Part shown: in pieces, positions 1 to 9,198 of the stretch
Position numbering within the stretch: the first letter of the stretch is position 1
Layout of the letters: every line of letters begins with the position of its first letter
Assembly (NCBI RefSeq): GCF_005938675.2
Contig: NZ_VCCH02000005.1
Location: 113,900-177,899, forward strand
Direction: 5' to 3'
Origin: Mycobacterium sp. KBS0706
GTDB lineage: Bacteria > Pseudomonadota > Alphaproteobacteria > DSM-16000 > Inquilinaceae
Length of the DNA: 64,000 nucleotides
Position numbers and translations under genes: made by a program
Notes under the pieces: generated by a model
Databases searched by the model: none
The model's input: the letters and a program-made list of their open reading frames with translations, nothing else
What the model was told of the DNA's origin: nothing

Positions 1-806
1 TCGAATACGGGCTGAGGGTGAAGGGCCTGCCGGCGGCCGAGCGCCGGGCGAAGGCCGACCGGATGATGCAGGTGCTGGACCTGGCGGACATCGCCGACCG
101 CCGCAGCTCCGGTCTGTCCGGCGGCCAGCGCCAGCGCACCGCCCTGGCCCGCGGCCTGGTGGTCGAGCCCGACATCCTGCTGCTGGACGAGCCGCTGGGC
201 GCGCTGGACGCCAACCTGCGCAAGTCGATCCAGGCCGAGCTGAAGCTGCTGCAGCGCAACATCGGCATCACCTTCGTCTTCGTCACCCATGCCCAGTCCG
301 AGGCGCTGGCCCTGTCGGACCGCATCGTGGTGATGAATCGCGGCCGGGTGGAGCAGATCAGCCCGCCCGAGGAGATCTACCGCCGGCCGCAGACCGAGTT
401 CGTGGCCCGCTTCATCGGCCGCAACACGGTGCTGGCGGGACGGCTGGAGGCGCGGGACGGCGCCGTGGCCCGGGTCGGGACCGGCTTCGGCCCGCTGCAC
501 GGCACGCTGAACGACCCGACGCTGAAGGTCGGCGATGCCGCCGCGGTGGTGGTGCCGTCCGAGGCGATCGACGTGGTCGGCGCCGCCGGGGCCGCTTCGC
601 TGGCCGGGCGCGGCGACACCCTGCCCGGCCGGCTGATCGGCCAGGCCGTCACCGGCCATGCGCTGCACCTGACCATCGGGCTTGCGGATGGCCGCGAGAT
701 CGGGGTCGAGAGCCATGTCGACAAATATGCCGCCGGCTGGTCGGGCGAGGAGATCGTGCTCGGCTGGCAGCCGGGCGAGGCGACCGTGATCCGGGCGGCC
801 GCGTGA
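1..806 (+). CDS. ABC transporter ATP-binding protein, polyamine/PotA type (5' end outside window)
   Basis: The frame is already open at the window edge (first full codon at base 3), so the Walker A region lies upstream and is not seen. Visible are the signature [14 protein letters not shown], Walker [13 protein letters not shown], the H-loop [10 protein letters not shown] and a C-terminal TOBE-like domain. This is the layout of PotA/CysA-type importer ATPases, which energise uptake from the cytoplasmic face of the inner membrane. It precedes a deacetylase gene by 34 bases and probably belongs to the same operon. The PotD-like protein at 3322 may be its binding protein; the permeases would have to lie upstream. 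The substrate is unknown. Confidence 0.93.
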   Translation, partial: EYGLRVKGLPAAERRAKADRMMQVLDLADIADRRSSGLSGGQRQRTALARGLVVEPDILLLDEPLGALDANLRKSIQAELKLLQRNIGITFVFVTHAQSEALALSDRIVVMNRGRVEQISPPEEIYRRPQTEFVARFIGRNTVLAGRLEARDGAVARVGTGFGPLHGTLNDPTLKVGDAAAVVVPSEAIDVVGAAGAASLAGRGDTLPGRLIGQAVTGHALHLTIGLADGREIGVESHVDKYAAGWSGEEIVLGWQPGEATVIRAAA

Positions 807-840
807 GACGGCGGCGGCCCAACGAGAGGAGGAACCCCTG

Positions 841-1722
841 ATGGCGAAAGAGATCCTGTGCGGCTTCGGCGTCGATGTCGATGCGGTGGCCGGGTGGCTC
901 GGCTCCTATGGCGGCGAGGATTCGCCGGACGACATCTCGCGCGGCCTGTTCTCCGGCGAGGTCGGCAGCCCGCGCCTCTTGAAGCTGTTCGACCGGCTGG
1001 GGATCAAGACCACCTGGTTCATCCCCGGCCATTCGATCGAGACCTTCCCGGAGCAGATGAAGGCCGTCGCGGATGCCGGGCACGAGATCGGCATCCATGG
1101 CTACAGCCACGAGAACCCGATCGCCATGACCCCGGCGCAGGAGGAGGAGGTCCTCGACAAGTGCATCGAGCTGGTGACCCAGCTGTCCGGCCGCCGGCCG
1201 ACCGGCTATGTCGCGCCGTGGTGGGAGTTCAGCCAGGTCAGCAACGAGCTGCTGCTGAAGAAGGGCATCAAGTACGACCACTCGCTGATGCACAAGGACT
1301 TCGAGCCCTACTATGTGCGGGTCGGCGACAGCTGGACCAAGATCGACTTCGCCAAGAAGCCGAGCGAATGGATGGTGCCGCTGAAGCGCGGGGTCGAGAC
1401 CGACCTGATCGAGATCCCGGCCAGCTGGTACCTCGACGACCTGCCGCCGATGATGTTCATCAAGAAGTCGCCGAACAGTCACGGCTTCGTCAATCCGCGG
1501 CATATCGAGGAGATGTGGCGCGACCAGTTCGACTGGGTCTACCGTGAGTACGACTACGCCGTGTTCCCGATCACCATCCACCCGGACGTCGCCGGGCGGC
1601 CCCAGGTGCTGCTGATGCTGGAGCGGCTGTACAACCACATGATCCGCCACCCCGGCGTGCGCTTCGTCACCATGGACGAGATGGCCGACGACTTCGCCCG
1701 CCGGTCGCCGCGGAAGAAGTAA
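841..1722 (+). CDS. Polysaccharide deacetylase family protein (PgdA/PuuE-like)
   Basis: 293 aa. A NodB-homology fold of the subfamily that holds Helicobacter PgdA and allantoinase-like PuuE. Likely metal ligands are Asp14 in GVDVDAV and His86/His90 in [12 protein letters not shown]. The length and this Asp/His/His spacing match what I recall for H. pylori PgdA. No signal peptide is visible, so a cytoplasmic role on a small amide or imide is as likely as cell-wall deacetylation. The start follows GAGAGGAGG at good spacing. It sits between an ABC ATPase gene and a CobW gene, and the transport context argues for a small imported substrate. The family call is firm; the substrate is not. Confidence 0.9.
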   Translation: MAKEILCGFGVDVDAVAGWLGSYGGEDSPDDISRGLFSGEVGSPRLLKLFDRLGIKTTWFIPGHSIETFPEQMKAVADAGHEIGIHGYSHENPIAMTPAQEEEVLDKCIELVTQLSGRRPTGYVAPWWEFSQVSNELLLKKGIKYDHSLMHKDFEPYYVRVGDSWTKIDFAKKPSEWMVPLKRGVETDLIEIPASWYLDDLPPMMFIKKSPNSHGFVNPRHIEEMWRDQFDWVYREYDYAVFPITIHPDVAGRPQVLLMLERLYNHMIRHPGVRFVTMDEMADDFARRSPRKK

Positions 1723-1746
1723 TCCGGAAGGCATTTCCCTTGTCTT

Positions 1747-1822
1747 GTCATTGCCGGGCTTGACCCGGCAATCCAGAGAGCGTCGACATTCTCTGGATGC
1801 CCGGGTCAAGCCCGGGCATGAC
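1747..1822. repeat. Interspersed palindromic repeat (CCGGGCTTGACCCGG type)
   Basis: A 76-bp imperfect palindrome with ends GTCATTGCCGGGCTTGACCC and, in inverse, GGGTCAAGCCCGGGCATGAC; the middle arms AATCCAGAGA and TCTCTGGAT also pair. It resembles the small intergenic palindromes scattered through alphaproteobacterial genomes, whose read-through gives 'PGLDPGIQ'-like peptides. It fills the gap between the deacetylase and the 106-aa gene and could act as a transcript hairpin. Confidence 0.85.
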
Positions 1823-1867
1823 AGTCTTGGGGTTGGGCGTGCTGTCGGCCAGGAGGAGCAGGTCACC

Positions 1868-2184
1868 ATGTGCGGCGTGTGCGGCGTGCTCGGCGGCGAG
1901 GAGCACTGGACGGCGGAATCCGGGCGGCCGGAGGTGTTCGGCGCCGGCCGCACCCGCCGGGCCGAGCGGCTGCACCGCGCCGCCGCCGCCAACCGGATCC
2001 TGACCCTGTTCGGGCTGCGGCTGGACGACTGGCACGGCAGCGCCTTCGTGCTGAGCGGCCCGACCGGCCAGCGCGAGATCGTCGACGCGCTGCCGGCGGT
2101 GTGGGCGGCGGCGGCACGGATGCGGGGCCGGACCATCGACCCGCTGGACCCTGCCCTGCTGGACCGCATCGCCGGGGGTGGCCG

Positions 2185-2188
<4 letters not shown>
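1868..2188 (+). CDS. Small conserved-looking protein coupled to CobW GTPase
   Basis: 106 aa, function unknown. The ATG at 1868 has AGGAGGAG upstream; longer in-frame versions read through the palindromic repeat and are rejected. The N-terminus MCGVCGVLGG resembles the Cys2 N-terminus of class II glutamine amidotransferases, but the rest is far too short for that fold, so the likeness may be chance or metal-related (two Cys). Its stop overlaps the CobW start as ATGA, implying coupled translation and a shared role. The rest is Arg/Ala-rich with no membrane segment. Confidence 0.72.
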
Positions 2189-3240
<1,052 letters not shown>

Positions 3241-3321
3241 CTGCCGGGAACGGACCCTGCGCCGCACTGGCCAGCCGCCGGCGAATCCGCTTCTAATACG
3301 GCTTCGCCCGGGGGATGGACC

Positions 3322-4560
3322 ATGGCCGCGGACGCAGCCGACACCATGTTGAGCAAGCCTGGGTTGAGCAAGCCGGCGGTGCACACCGAGGGCCGGCCGC
3401 ATCTGCGCGTGCTCGGCACCGAGATCACGCTGCTGGACAGCATCCGCGAACGGGCCGAGGCCGATCTCGGCATCACGGTCAGCTATGAGACGCTGGATTT
3501 CCTGGGCGCGCAGCAGAAGGCGGCGACCCAGCCCGGCGCCTTCGACATCTACGACCAGTGCTTCCACAATCTCGACATCGTCTGGTTCTGGAAGGCGATC
3601 CAGCCGATCGATACCGGCCGCATCCCACATTGGGGCGAGGTCAACGACCTGACCAAGACCGGGCGGCTGAGCGCCGACGCCATGATCGGCCGCGGCGACG
3701 CGCCGGTGAAGAAGCTGTACGTCCAGCCCGACCGATCGCTCGGGGCCCAGCCATCGCGCCACATCAGCATGCTGCCGGCGGTGCACAATGTCGACGCCTT
3801 CGCCTATGACCCGACCGTGGTGCCGCCGGGCCAGCCCTATGAGACCGAGAGCTGGGGCTGGCTGCTGGACGAGCGCTGGCGCGGCCGGGTCGCGCTGGTC
3901 GACGAGCCGGCGATCGGCGTGTTCGACGCGGCGCTGGCGCTGCAGGCCCGCGGCGAGGCCAGCTTCGCCGATATCGGCAACATGACGCTGGCGGAGATCG
4001 ACCGGCTGATCGACCTCCTGGTCGCGCGCAAGCGCCAGGGGCATTTCTGCGGCTTCTGGCAGACCATGGCCGACGCCAAGCGGCTGATGGTCGACCACCG
4101 CGCCGCGATCCAGAGCAGCTGGGCCCCGGCCGCGGTCGCCCTGTCGGGCCTGGGCGTGCCGGTGCGCGAGGCGGCGCCGCGCGAAGGCTATCGCGCCTGG
4201 CATGGCGGCCTGTGCATCGCAGCCCCCCTGTCCGGCCGGGCGCTCGACGTCGCCTATGCCTATCTGAACTGGTGGCTGTCCGGCTGGCCCGGCGCGGTGA
4301 TGGCCCGGCAGGGCTACTACATGTCGATCCCGAAGCGGGTGCGCCCATTCCTGGACCCGGCCGAATGGGACTACTGGTACGAGGGCAAGCCGGCGGCCAA
4401 GGACCTGGAGGGCACCGACGGCCGCGTCGCGGTGAAGGCCGGCGCGGTGCGCTCCGGCGGCTCCTACTGGCGCCGCGCCAGCCGCATCGCCGTGTGGAAC
4501 ACGGTGATGGACGAGCACAACTACCTCGCCCGCCGCTGGTCGGAGCTGACGGGGGGTTAG
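3322..4560 (+). CDS. PotD-like extracellular solute-binding protein lacking a visible signal peptide
   Basis: 412 aa. The fold type is that of spermidine/putrescine-binding proteins (type II periplasmic binding protein), recognised from overall pattern, the Trp/Tyr-rich ligand region and the C-terminal WNTVMDEHNYLARRW helix. The N-terminus up to about residue 60 is polar, with no hydrophobic core, lipobox or twin arginine; upstream in-frame sequence offers no better start. The ATG at 3322 follows GGGGGATGG. Either export uses an unseen route, the annotated start is wrong, or the protein acts in the cytoplasm. It closes the ABC/deacetylase/CobW cluster. Confidence 0.85.
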   Translation: MAADAADTMLSKPGLSKPAVHTEGRPHLRVLGTEITLLDSIRERAEADLGITVSYETLDFLGAQQKAATQPGAFDIYDQCFHNLDIVWFWKAIQPIDTGRIPHWGEVNDLTKTGRLSADAMIGRGDAPVKKLYVQPDRSLGAQPSRHISMLPAVHNVDAFAYDPTVVPPGQPYETESWGWLLDERWRGRVALVDEPAIGVFDAALALQARGEASFADIGNMTLAEIDRLIDLLVARKRQGHFCGFWQTMADAKRLMVDHRAAIQSSWAPAAVALSGLGVPVREAAPREGYRAWHGGLCIAAPLSGRALDVAYAYLNWWLSGWPGAVMARQGYYMSIPKRVRPFLDPAEWDYWYEGKPAAKDLEGTDGRVAVKAGAVRSGGSYWRRASRIAVWNTVMDEHNYLARRWSELTGG

Positions 4561-4582
4561 GCCTGTGCACCGGCGCGGCCCG

Positions 4583-4712
4583 CCCCCTCACCCTCCCGGC
4601 CCAAGCGGGCCGGGCCCCTCCCTCTCCCCGAGGGGAGGGAAAAAGGGTGCGGCGCTCCGACACCTCTCCCCGGGGAGAGGTCGAAATCGCGCAGCAATTT
4701 CGGGTGAGGGGG
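4583..4712. repeat. 130-bp intergenic inverted-repeat element
   Basis: The ends are CCCCCTCACCC and its exact reverse complement GGGTGAGGGGG. Inside are further palindromes: CCCGGCCCAAGCGGGCCGGG, CCCTCCCTCTCCCCGAGGGG and CTCTCCCCGGGGAGAG. It lies between convergent genes. A related element of nearly the same size is at 18499-18632. Confidence 0.8.
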
Positions 4713-4738
4713 TGGCTCCGGCCCAACCGATCGGGCGG

Positions 4739-4939
4739 TCACCCGGTGTCGGGCTGCTTCGGCTCGCGGTAGGCGGCATCGAAGTCGATACCGAGGGAGG
4801 CGCAGAGGCGGCGGGCGGCCCGCATCGGGGGTTCGGCGTCGATCAGCGCCTCGACGTCGGGCTCCCGGAGCCGGGCCTCCAGCGCGGCCTGGAAGGCGGG
4901 GATCCGGTCGGGGGCGAGGCCGTTGAGCGTGTGCTGCAT
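4739..4939 (-). CDS. Hypothetical 66-aa protein
   Basis: Unrecognised. The start ATG overlaps the stop of the upstream gene as TGATG, a typical coupled arrangement, which is why the shorter start is chosen over a longer 102-aa version that would overlap the neighbour out of frame. The protein is acidic and looks helical (AFQAALEARLREPDVEALID) with no signal or membrane segment. It may have been one gene with the upstream one before a frame change. Function unknown. Confidence 0.55.
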   Translation of the reverse strand: MQHTLNGLAPDRIPAFQAALEARLREPDVEALIDAEPPMRAARRLCASLGIDFDAAYREPKQPDTG

Positions 4940-5583
4940 CAGCTCATGCAGCCGGCCCGGCGCCGCTTGCGGATCGCGGCCGGGGTGCTGGCGGTCGGCG
5001 GCGGCGGATAGGGCTGGTCCGACCAGTCGCTGGCCCGGCGGTGCCATTGCTCGGACACGCCGAGACCGCAGGCCAGGCCGGCGATGACCGAACCGACAGG
5101 TCGGTCCTCGACCCGGTCCTCCTCATCGCCGTAGAGCTCGTCGAGCTGGTCGCGCATCTCGGTGATGCGGTATTCGGCCTCCTCGATATCCCGGGTCGAC
5201 TCGGCGGCACCCCAGATCAGAGCGAAGAGGGCCTCGGTGACGTGGTTGCGCTGGCGGCCGCGGCGGGCCTTCCGGTCGGCCTTGTCGCGGGCGCACAGTC
5301 TGTCGGCGGTGCGGCTGCGCAGCGCCAAGGCCCGCTGCACCGTCTGGGCATGGCGGGCGAAGGCGAGGCCGTGATCCACGGCCGCCGGGGCATCGGCCCG
5401 GGGCGCTGCGGCTTCAGCCTGCCCGGCCTCAGGCCGCTCGGCCTGGGCGATGGCCTTGGCACCCTCCGCCTCGACCAGCCTCATGCCGATCTCGGCGATG
5501 CGCGTGAGCATCTCGATCTGCTGCAGCGCGAGGCTGCGGCAATGAGCCTGGACGTCGAGGTCGGAGTCTGTATCTCTTTTCAT
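4939..5583 (-). CDS. Hypothetical protein, helical and Ala-rich
   Basis: 214 aa. The N-terminal helix (LALQQIEMLTRIAEIGMRLVEA), the middle segment around HAQTVQRALALRSRTADRL and a basic RKARRGRQR stretch resemble uncharacterised alphaproteobacterial proteins of the 'EIGMxL...ARAVRxTIALEARL' kind; no function is known to me. An acidic region (RDIEEAEYRITEMRDQLDELYGDEED) follows, then a Pro-rich C-terminus. ATG 5595 is an alternative start; neither has a clear ribosome site, and the 5' end is locally AT-rich. It overlaps the 66-aa gene by TGATG. Confidence 0.65.
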   Translation of the reverse strand: MKRDTDSDLDVQAHCRSLALQQIEMLTRIAEIGMRLVEAEGAKAIAQAERPEAGQAEAAAPRADAPAAVDHGLAFARHAQTVQRALALRSRTADRLCARDKADRKARRGRQRNHVTEALFALIWGAAESTRDIEEAEYRITEMRDQLDELYGDEEDRVEDRPVGSVIAGLACGLGVSEQWHRRASDWSDQPYPPPPTASTPAAIRKRRRAGCMS

Positions 5584-5698
5584 AGAACGTATCATGAACG
5601 ATAACGAACCGGGTGCGCAATGAACATTTCGTTTACGACCAGTCTGCGGGCCGGTGCGGGTGGCCAGGGCGGAGGCTGGCTGCAAGCTTGAGTCCGCG

Positions 5699-7051
5699 CT
5701 ACGGCAGCAGCACCGTGACCCGCAGCCCGGGATGGTTGTCGCCGAGCGAGACCTCGGCCCGATGCAGTTGCGCCGTTGCCGCGACCAGGCTGAGGCCCAG
5801 CCCGTTGCCCGGCGTGTGCCGGCTCTGCTCCAGCCGGTAGAAGCGCCGGAACACCCGCTCGCGCTCCTCCGCCGGAACGCCCGGGCCCCGGTCGGCGACC
5901 ACCAGCTCGGCACGCCCGTCCCGCAGGCGAGACAGGGCGATGTCGATGCCGGTGCCGGCCGGGGTGTGGCGCAAGGCATTCTCGATCAGGTTCGCGACCG
6001 CCTGGGACAGCAGGTCCGCGTCGCCGGTCACCGCCACCTCGGGTTCGATCCGGCTGCGGATGGCCCGGCCCTGCTCCTCGGCCGAGGCCTGGAAGATTTC
6101 GGCGACAGTGCCCACAAGGGCGCTCAGATCGACCCGGGCGAAGCCCCGACGCCGGCTGCCGGCCTCGACCTGGGCGATGCGCAGCAGCGCGTTGAAGATG
6201 CCGAGCAACCGGTCCGCCTCGGCCATCGCCCGCTCCACCGACCGCTCGTATTCGGCGGCCGTGCCCGACCGCAGCAGGGCGCCCTCCAGCTGCTGCCGCA
6301 GGCGGCCGAGCGGGGTCCGCAGGTCGTGGGCGATGTCGGTCGACACCTGCCGCAGCCCCTCCAGCAGCGCCTCGATCCGGTCCAGCATGGCGTTGACGAC
6401 GCCGGTCAGCCGGTCGAACTCGTCATCCGTGCCGCGCCCGGGCAGCCGCTGGCTGAGGTCGCCCTCCATGATCTTCAGGCAAATCCGGTTGATGGCGTCG
6501 ACCCGCCGCAGCACGCCGGCGCTGACGACCAGCCCGCCGCCGACGCCCAGCACCGCCGTGGCCAGCAGCCCCCAGCCCAGGCCGCGTAGCCAGAGCTCCT
6601 GCAGATCGTCGATCGGCGCCCGGTCGGCCGCGACGAGGACGAAGGCGCCGTCGACCAGGATCTTGCCCATCCCGCGCAGCCGCACCTCGCCGCCGTCCTT
6701 GCCGCCGCCGGGCAGGGTCAGGTCCACCGGCCCTGGCCCCGGCGCCATCGCCGGCAGGTTGCCGGCCAGGCGGCGGCCGTCGCGGTCCTCGAACAGGTAG
6801 AAGCCGGGCCCGAGCGGATCCTGCGCCAGGCTCTGCTCGATGTCGCTGGCGATCTCCTCGGGCGGGTCGTTGGGATAATCTTCCGTCAGCTCCGTGACGA
6901 CGGTCGTGAGCGTGGCGTCGAACTGGCGCTCGGTGTAGCCCTCGGTGGCCCAGTAGAGGATGCCGAGGATCACCGCGACCGAGGCCCCGAACACCACCGT
7001 GTACAGGGCGGTCAGCCGGAAGCTGGTGGTGCGGAGGATCCGGGTCCGCAT
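5699..7051 (-). CDS. Sensor histidine kinase (two-component system)
   Basis: 450 aa. Two membrane segments (about residues 13-33 and 160-181) flank a roughly 125-residue periplasmic domain; a HAMP linker follows, then the H-box with His242 in DIAHDLRTPLGR, an N-box (ANLIENALRHTP) and G-boxes (VADRGPGVP, GNGLGLSLV). It should autophosphorylate at His242 and pass the phosphate to the regulator encoded 7 bases upstream. The stimulus is unknown. The periplasmic part has an acidic stretch (ELTEDYPNDPPEE) that might bind a cation, which is speculation. Confidence 0.95.
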   Translation of the reverse strand: MRTRILRTTSFRLTALYTVVFGASVAVILGILYWATEGYTERQFDATLTTVVTELTEDYPNDPPEEIASDIEQSLAQDPLGPGFYLFEDRDGRRLAGNLPAMAPGPGPVDLTLPGGGKDGGEVRLRGMGKILVDGAFVLVAADRAPIDDLQELWLRGLGWGLLATAVLGVGGGLVVSAGVLRRVDAINRICLKIMEGDLSQRLPGRGTDDEFDRLTGVVNAMLDRIEALLEGLRQVSTDIAHDLRTPLGRLRQQLEGALLRSGTAAEYERSVERAMAEADRLLGIFNALLRIAQVEAGSRRRGFARVDLSALVGTVAEIFQASAEEQGRAIRSRIEPEVAVTGDADLLSQAVANLIENALRHTPAGTGIDIALSRLRDGRAELVVADRGPGVPAEERERVFRRFYRLEQSRHTPGNGLGLSLVAATAQLHRAEVSLGDNHPGLRVTVLLP

Positions 7052-7058
7052 CGGCGGG

Positions 7059-7736
7059 CTAGGCCGGCGGGCCGAGGCGGTAGCCCGCGCCGCGGATGGT
7101 GGTGATCAGCTCGGCCGAAGCGGGCCGATGCAGCTTGCTGCGCAGCCGGCTCATATGCGCCTCGACGACATTGGTGTTGGGGTCGAAGCGCAGGCGCCAG
7201 ACGGTCTCCAGCAGCATGGTCTTGGTCACGACGTGGCCGGCGTTGCGCAGCAGGTACTCCAGCAGCTGGAACTCGCGCGGCATCAGCTCGACCGGCTGGC
7301 CGGCCCGGCTGACCGACCGGCGCAGCAGGTCCATCTCCAGGTCGCCGCAGCGCAGCGCCGTCTCCGCCGTGCTCTGGCGGGCACGGCGCCCCAGCGCCTC
7401 GACACGGGCCAGCAGCTCCGGCAGGGCGAAGGGCTTCGGCAGGTAGTCGTCGCCGCCCGCCTCCAGCCCGGCGACCCGGTCCTCCATCTCGCCCAGCGCG
7501 GTCAGGAACAGGACCGGCGTCTCGACCTCGGCGGCGCGCAGGCGCCGGACCAGGGCGAGCCCGTCGAGCTTCGGCACCATCCGGTCGACCACCAGGATGT
7601 CGAAGGCGCCGCTGGCGGCGGCGAGGAAGCCGCGCGGCCCCTCGTCCACCGCCTCCACCGCATGGCCGTTGGCCGTCAGCCCGTCGGCGACATAGGCGGC
7701 GGTGTCTGCATCGTCCTCGATCAGCAGGATCCTCAT
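7059..7736 (-). CDS. OmpR/PhoB-family response regulator
   Basis: 225 aa. Receiver domain with acidic pocket Glu7/Asp8/Asp9, phospho-acceptor Asp51 in ILVVDRMVP and Lys101 in YLPKPF; the C-terminal winged helix carries LRSKLHRPASAELITTIRGAGYRL, shown here only to mark the OmpR-type ending RGAGYRL. ATG 7736 gives the canonical MRILLIEDD start; a TTG 12 bases upstream is possible but less likely. First gene of the pair with the histidine kinase. A perfect 15-bp palindrome lies about 80 bases upstream (7816-7830). Confidence 0.95.
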   Translation of the reverse strand: MRILLIEDDADTAAYVADGLTANGHAVEAVDEGPRGFLAAASGAFDILVVDRMVPKLDGLALVRRLRAAEVETPVLFLTALGEMEDRVAGLEAGGDDYLPKPFALPELLARVEALGRRARQSTAETALRCGDLEMDLLRRSVSRAGQPVELMPREFQLLEYLLRNAGHVVTKTMLLETVWRLRFDPNTNVVEAHMSRLRSKLHRPASAELITTIRGAGYRLGPPA

Positions 7737-7748
7737 CGCAACCCGCAA

Positions 7749-7985
7749 CTCCCGACGCTCTATCCCGGATGGGACGACATCAACGAAATCGATTCTCGTC
7801 GGAATATCTCATATACAATTGTCACAATTGAAAGTACAAAATTCATACCAAATGATTGACCATCGAATTATGGCCAATATTAAAAATCCGTTATCTTTCT
7901 AAACCACATTCATCAAGCCGATCGATCGAATTATATATGAGCCTCCTCGCGATCTTCTCCTGATCATTCGGTTCAGAGGTTAGAA
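7749..7985. other. AT-rich divergent intergenic region
   Basis: About 237 bases with base composition far below the surrounding GC content, including long A/T runs around 7795-7905. It separates the response regulator (leftward) from a small rightward ORF. It probably holds both promoters. No gene longer than about 10 codons fits in it. Confidence 0.6.
7816..7830. promoter_or_regulatory. Perfect palindrome CAATTGT-C-ACAATTG, candidate operator
   Basis: A 7+1+7 perfect inverted repeat, also readable as two direct ACAATTG copies 9 bases apart. It sits 80-95 bases ahead of the response-regulator start in the AT-rich gap. It could be an autoregulatory site of the two-component system or an operator for the divergent small gene. 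Confidence 0.45.
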
Positions 7986-8210
7986 ATGTCTAGCGACTGC
8001 AAGCCGATGTCCGAGCCGAAACTGTCCATCGTCCAACCCCATGATCCGCTCGACGGGTCCGGGGCGGGCGATGCTCCGGACGGCTGGTATGAGCCCGACC
8101 GTCTGGGCCAACCGCGGGAGGCGGAGGCCGCCGCCCGGCAGAGCAATGCCGACCGCATCGTCGACCACCTTAAATCGGTCCTGTCCGCCGCGCGCCGGAG
8201 CGACGCCTGA
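7986..8210 (+). CDS. Small hypothetical protein (74 aa)
   Basis: Unrecognised, acidic in the first half (PHDPLDGSGAGDAPDGWYEPD), with a short helical C-terminus (SNADRIVDHLKSVLSAARR). The ATG has AGAGG seven bases upstream. The coding part returns to high GC right after the AT-rich gap, which favours a real gene. It precedes the RpiR regulator by 94 bases but need not be cotranscribed. No signal peptide. Confidence 0.5.
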   Translation: MSSDCKPMSEPKLSIVQPHDPLDGSGAGDAPDGWYEPDRLGQPREAEAAARQSNADRIVDHLKSVLSAARRSDA

Positions 8211-8304
8211 TCTCCACGACGGCGAGACGGCATCTCCGCCTTTCCTGTAGTAATTGCTTCGTATATGCTCATTTGTAGCATTTGCAACATCGACTTGTCC
8301 AGAT

Positions 8305-9198
8305 GTGACGGACCTCGCCCCCCTCCCGATCGAGCAGCGTGTCGAGGCGGCGCTCGGCCGGCTGTCGCCGGCGGAGCAGCGGGTCGCCCGCTTCGTCGTC
8401 GAGCAGAAGGAGGCGGTGCTGCTGTCCTCCGCCGCCGAGATCGCGGCCCGGGCCGGCACCAGCGACGCCACGGTGGTGCGCACGGCACGGTCGCTCGGCT
8501 TCGACGGGCTGCAGCAGCTGCGCGAGGCGCTGCTGGCCGATCTGACCGGGTCGACGACGCCGGGCAGCCGCATGCGCCGCACCCTCGATGTCGTCGGTGA
8601 AGACGCGGCCGGCGCGCTGCAGCACGTGCTGTCGATCCATCGCGAGGCCACGGAGGCCTTGGCCGTCCCCGGGTTCCAGCAGCCCTTCGCCCATGCCGTG
8701 GAGATCCTCGCGGCCGCTCGACGCCGGCATATCTTCGGCATCGGCCCCTCCGGCAGCCTGGCCGAATACGCCGCGCTGCAGCTCAGCCGCATCGGGCTGC
8801 CCAGCGAGGCGCTGGCCGCGACCGGCATCGGCCTGGCCGACCGGCTGCTGCGGCTCGCCGAGGGCGACGCGCTGGTCCTGATCGCCTATGCGCCGATCTA
8901 TCGCGAGGCGGCCGTCACGCTCGACGTCGCCGAGCGGCACCGGGTGCCGGTGCTGCTGGTCAGCGACAGCCTGGGCCCCTTCCTGCGCGACCGCGTCGCC
9001 GAGATCCTGCCGGTGCCGCGCGGCCGGGCCGACCATCTGGCGATGCATGCCGGCACAATGCTGCTGATCGAGGCGCTGGTCGTCGCCCTGGCGGCGCGTG
9101 ACCGCGAGCGCGCCTTGGCCGGCCTGGAGACGCTGGGCACGCTGCGCGGTGAGATCGACAGGCTCTGGCTGAGACGGGGGCCGAAACGGACGCCATGA
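8305..9198 (+). CDS. MurR/RpiR family transcriptional regulator
   Basis: 297 aa from GTG 8305. The N-terminal RpiR helix-turn-helix (AAEIAARAGTSDATVVRTARSLGF) is followed by a SIS sugar-phosphate-binding domain (IFGIGPSGSLAEYAALQLSRIG). Family members bind a phosphosugar or similar effector and repress or activate neighbouring genes. The GTG is preferred because the in-frame ATG at 8254 would add 17 residues unlike any RpiR N-terminus. The stop overlaps the next start (ATGA), so it is cotranscribed with the membrane module, which is unusual company for an RpiR protein. Confidence 0.9.
   Translation: MTDLAPLPIEQRVEAALGRLSPAEQRVARFVVEQKEAVLLSSAAEIAARAGTSDATVVRTARSLGFDGLQQLREALLADLTGSTTPGSRMRRTLDVVGEDAAGALQHVLSIHREATEALAVPGFQQPFAHAVEILAAARRRHIFGIGPSGSLAEYAALQLSRIGLPSEALAATGIGLADRLLRLAEGDALVLIAYAPIYREAAVTLDVAERHRVPVLLVSDSLGPFLRDRVAEILPVPRGRADHLAMHAGTMLLIEALVVALAARDRERALAGLETLGTLRGEIDRLWLRRGPKRTP

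Noticed and set aside
1745..1867. Longer start for the 106-aa gene
   Set aside because: It would translate the interspersed palindromic repeat; the ATG at 1868 has a good ribosome site.
5699..5979. Upstream part of the 346-codon frame leading into the helical gene at 4939
   Set aside because: It is a frame-shadow of the histidine-kinase C-terminus; only codons from about 5583-5595 look like the gene.
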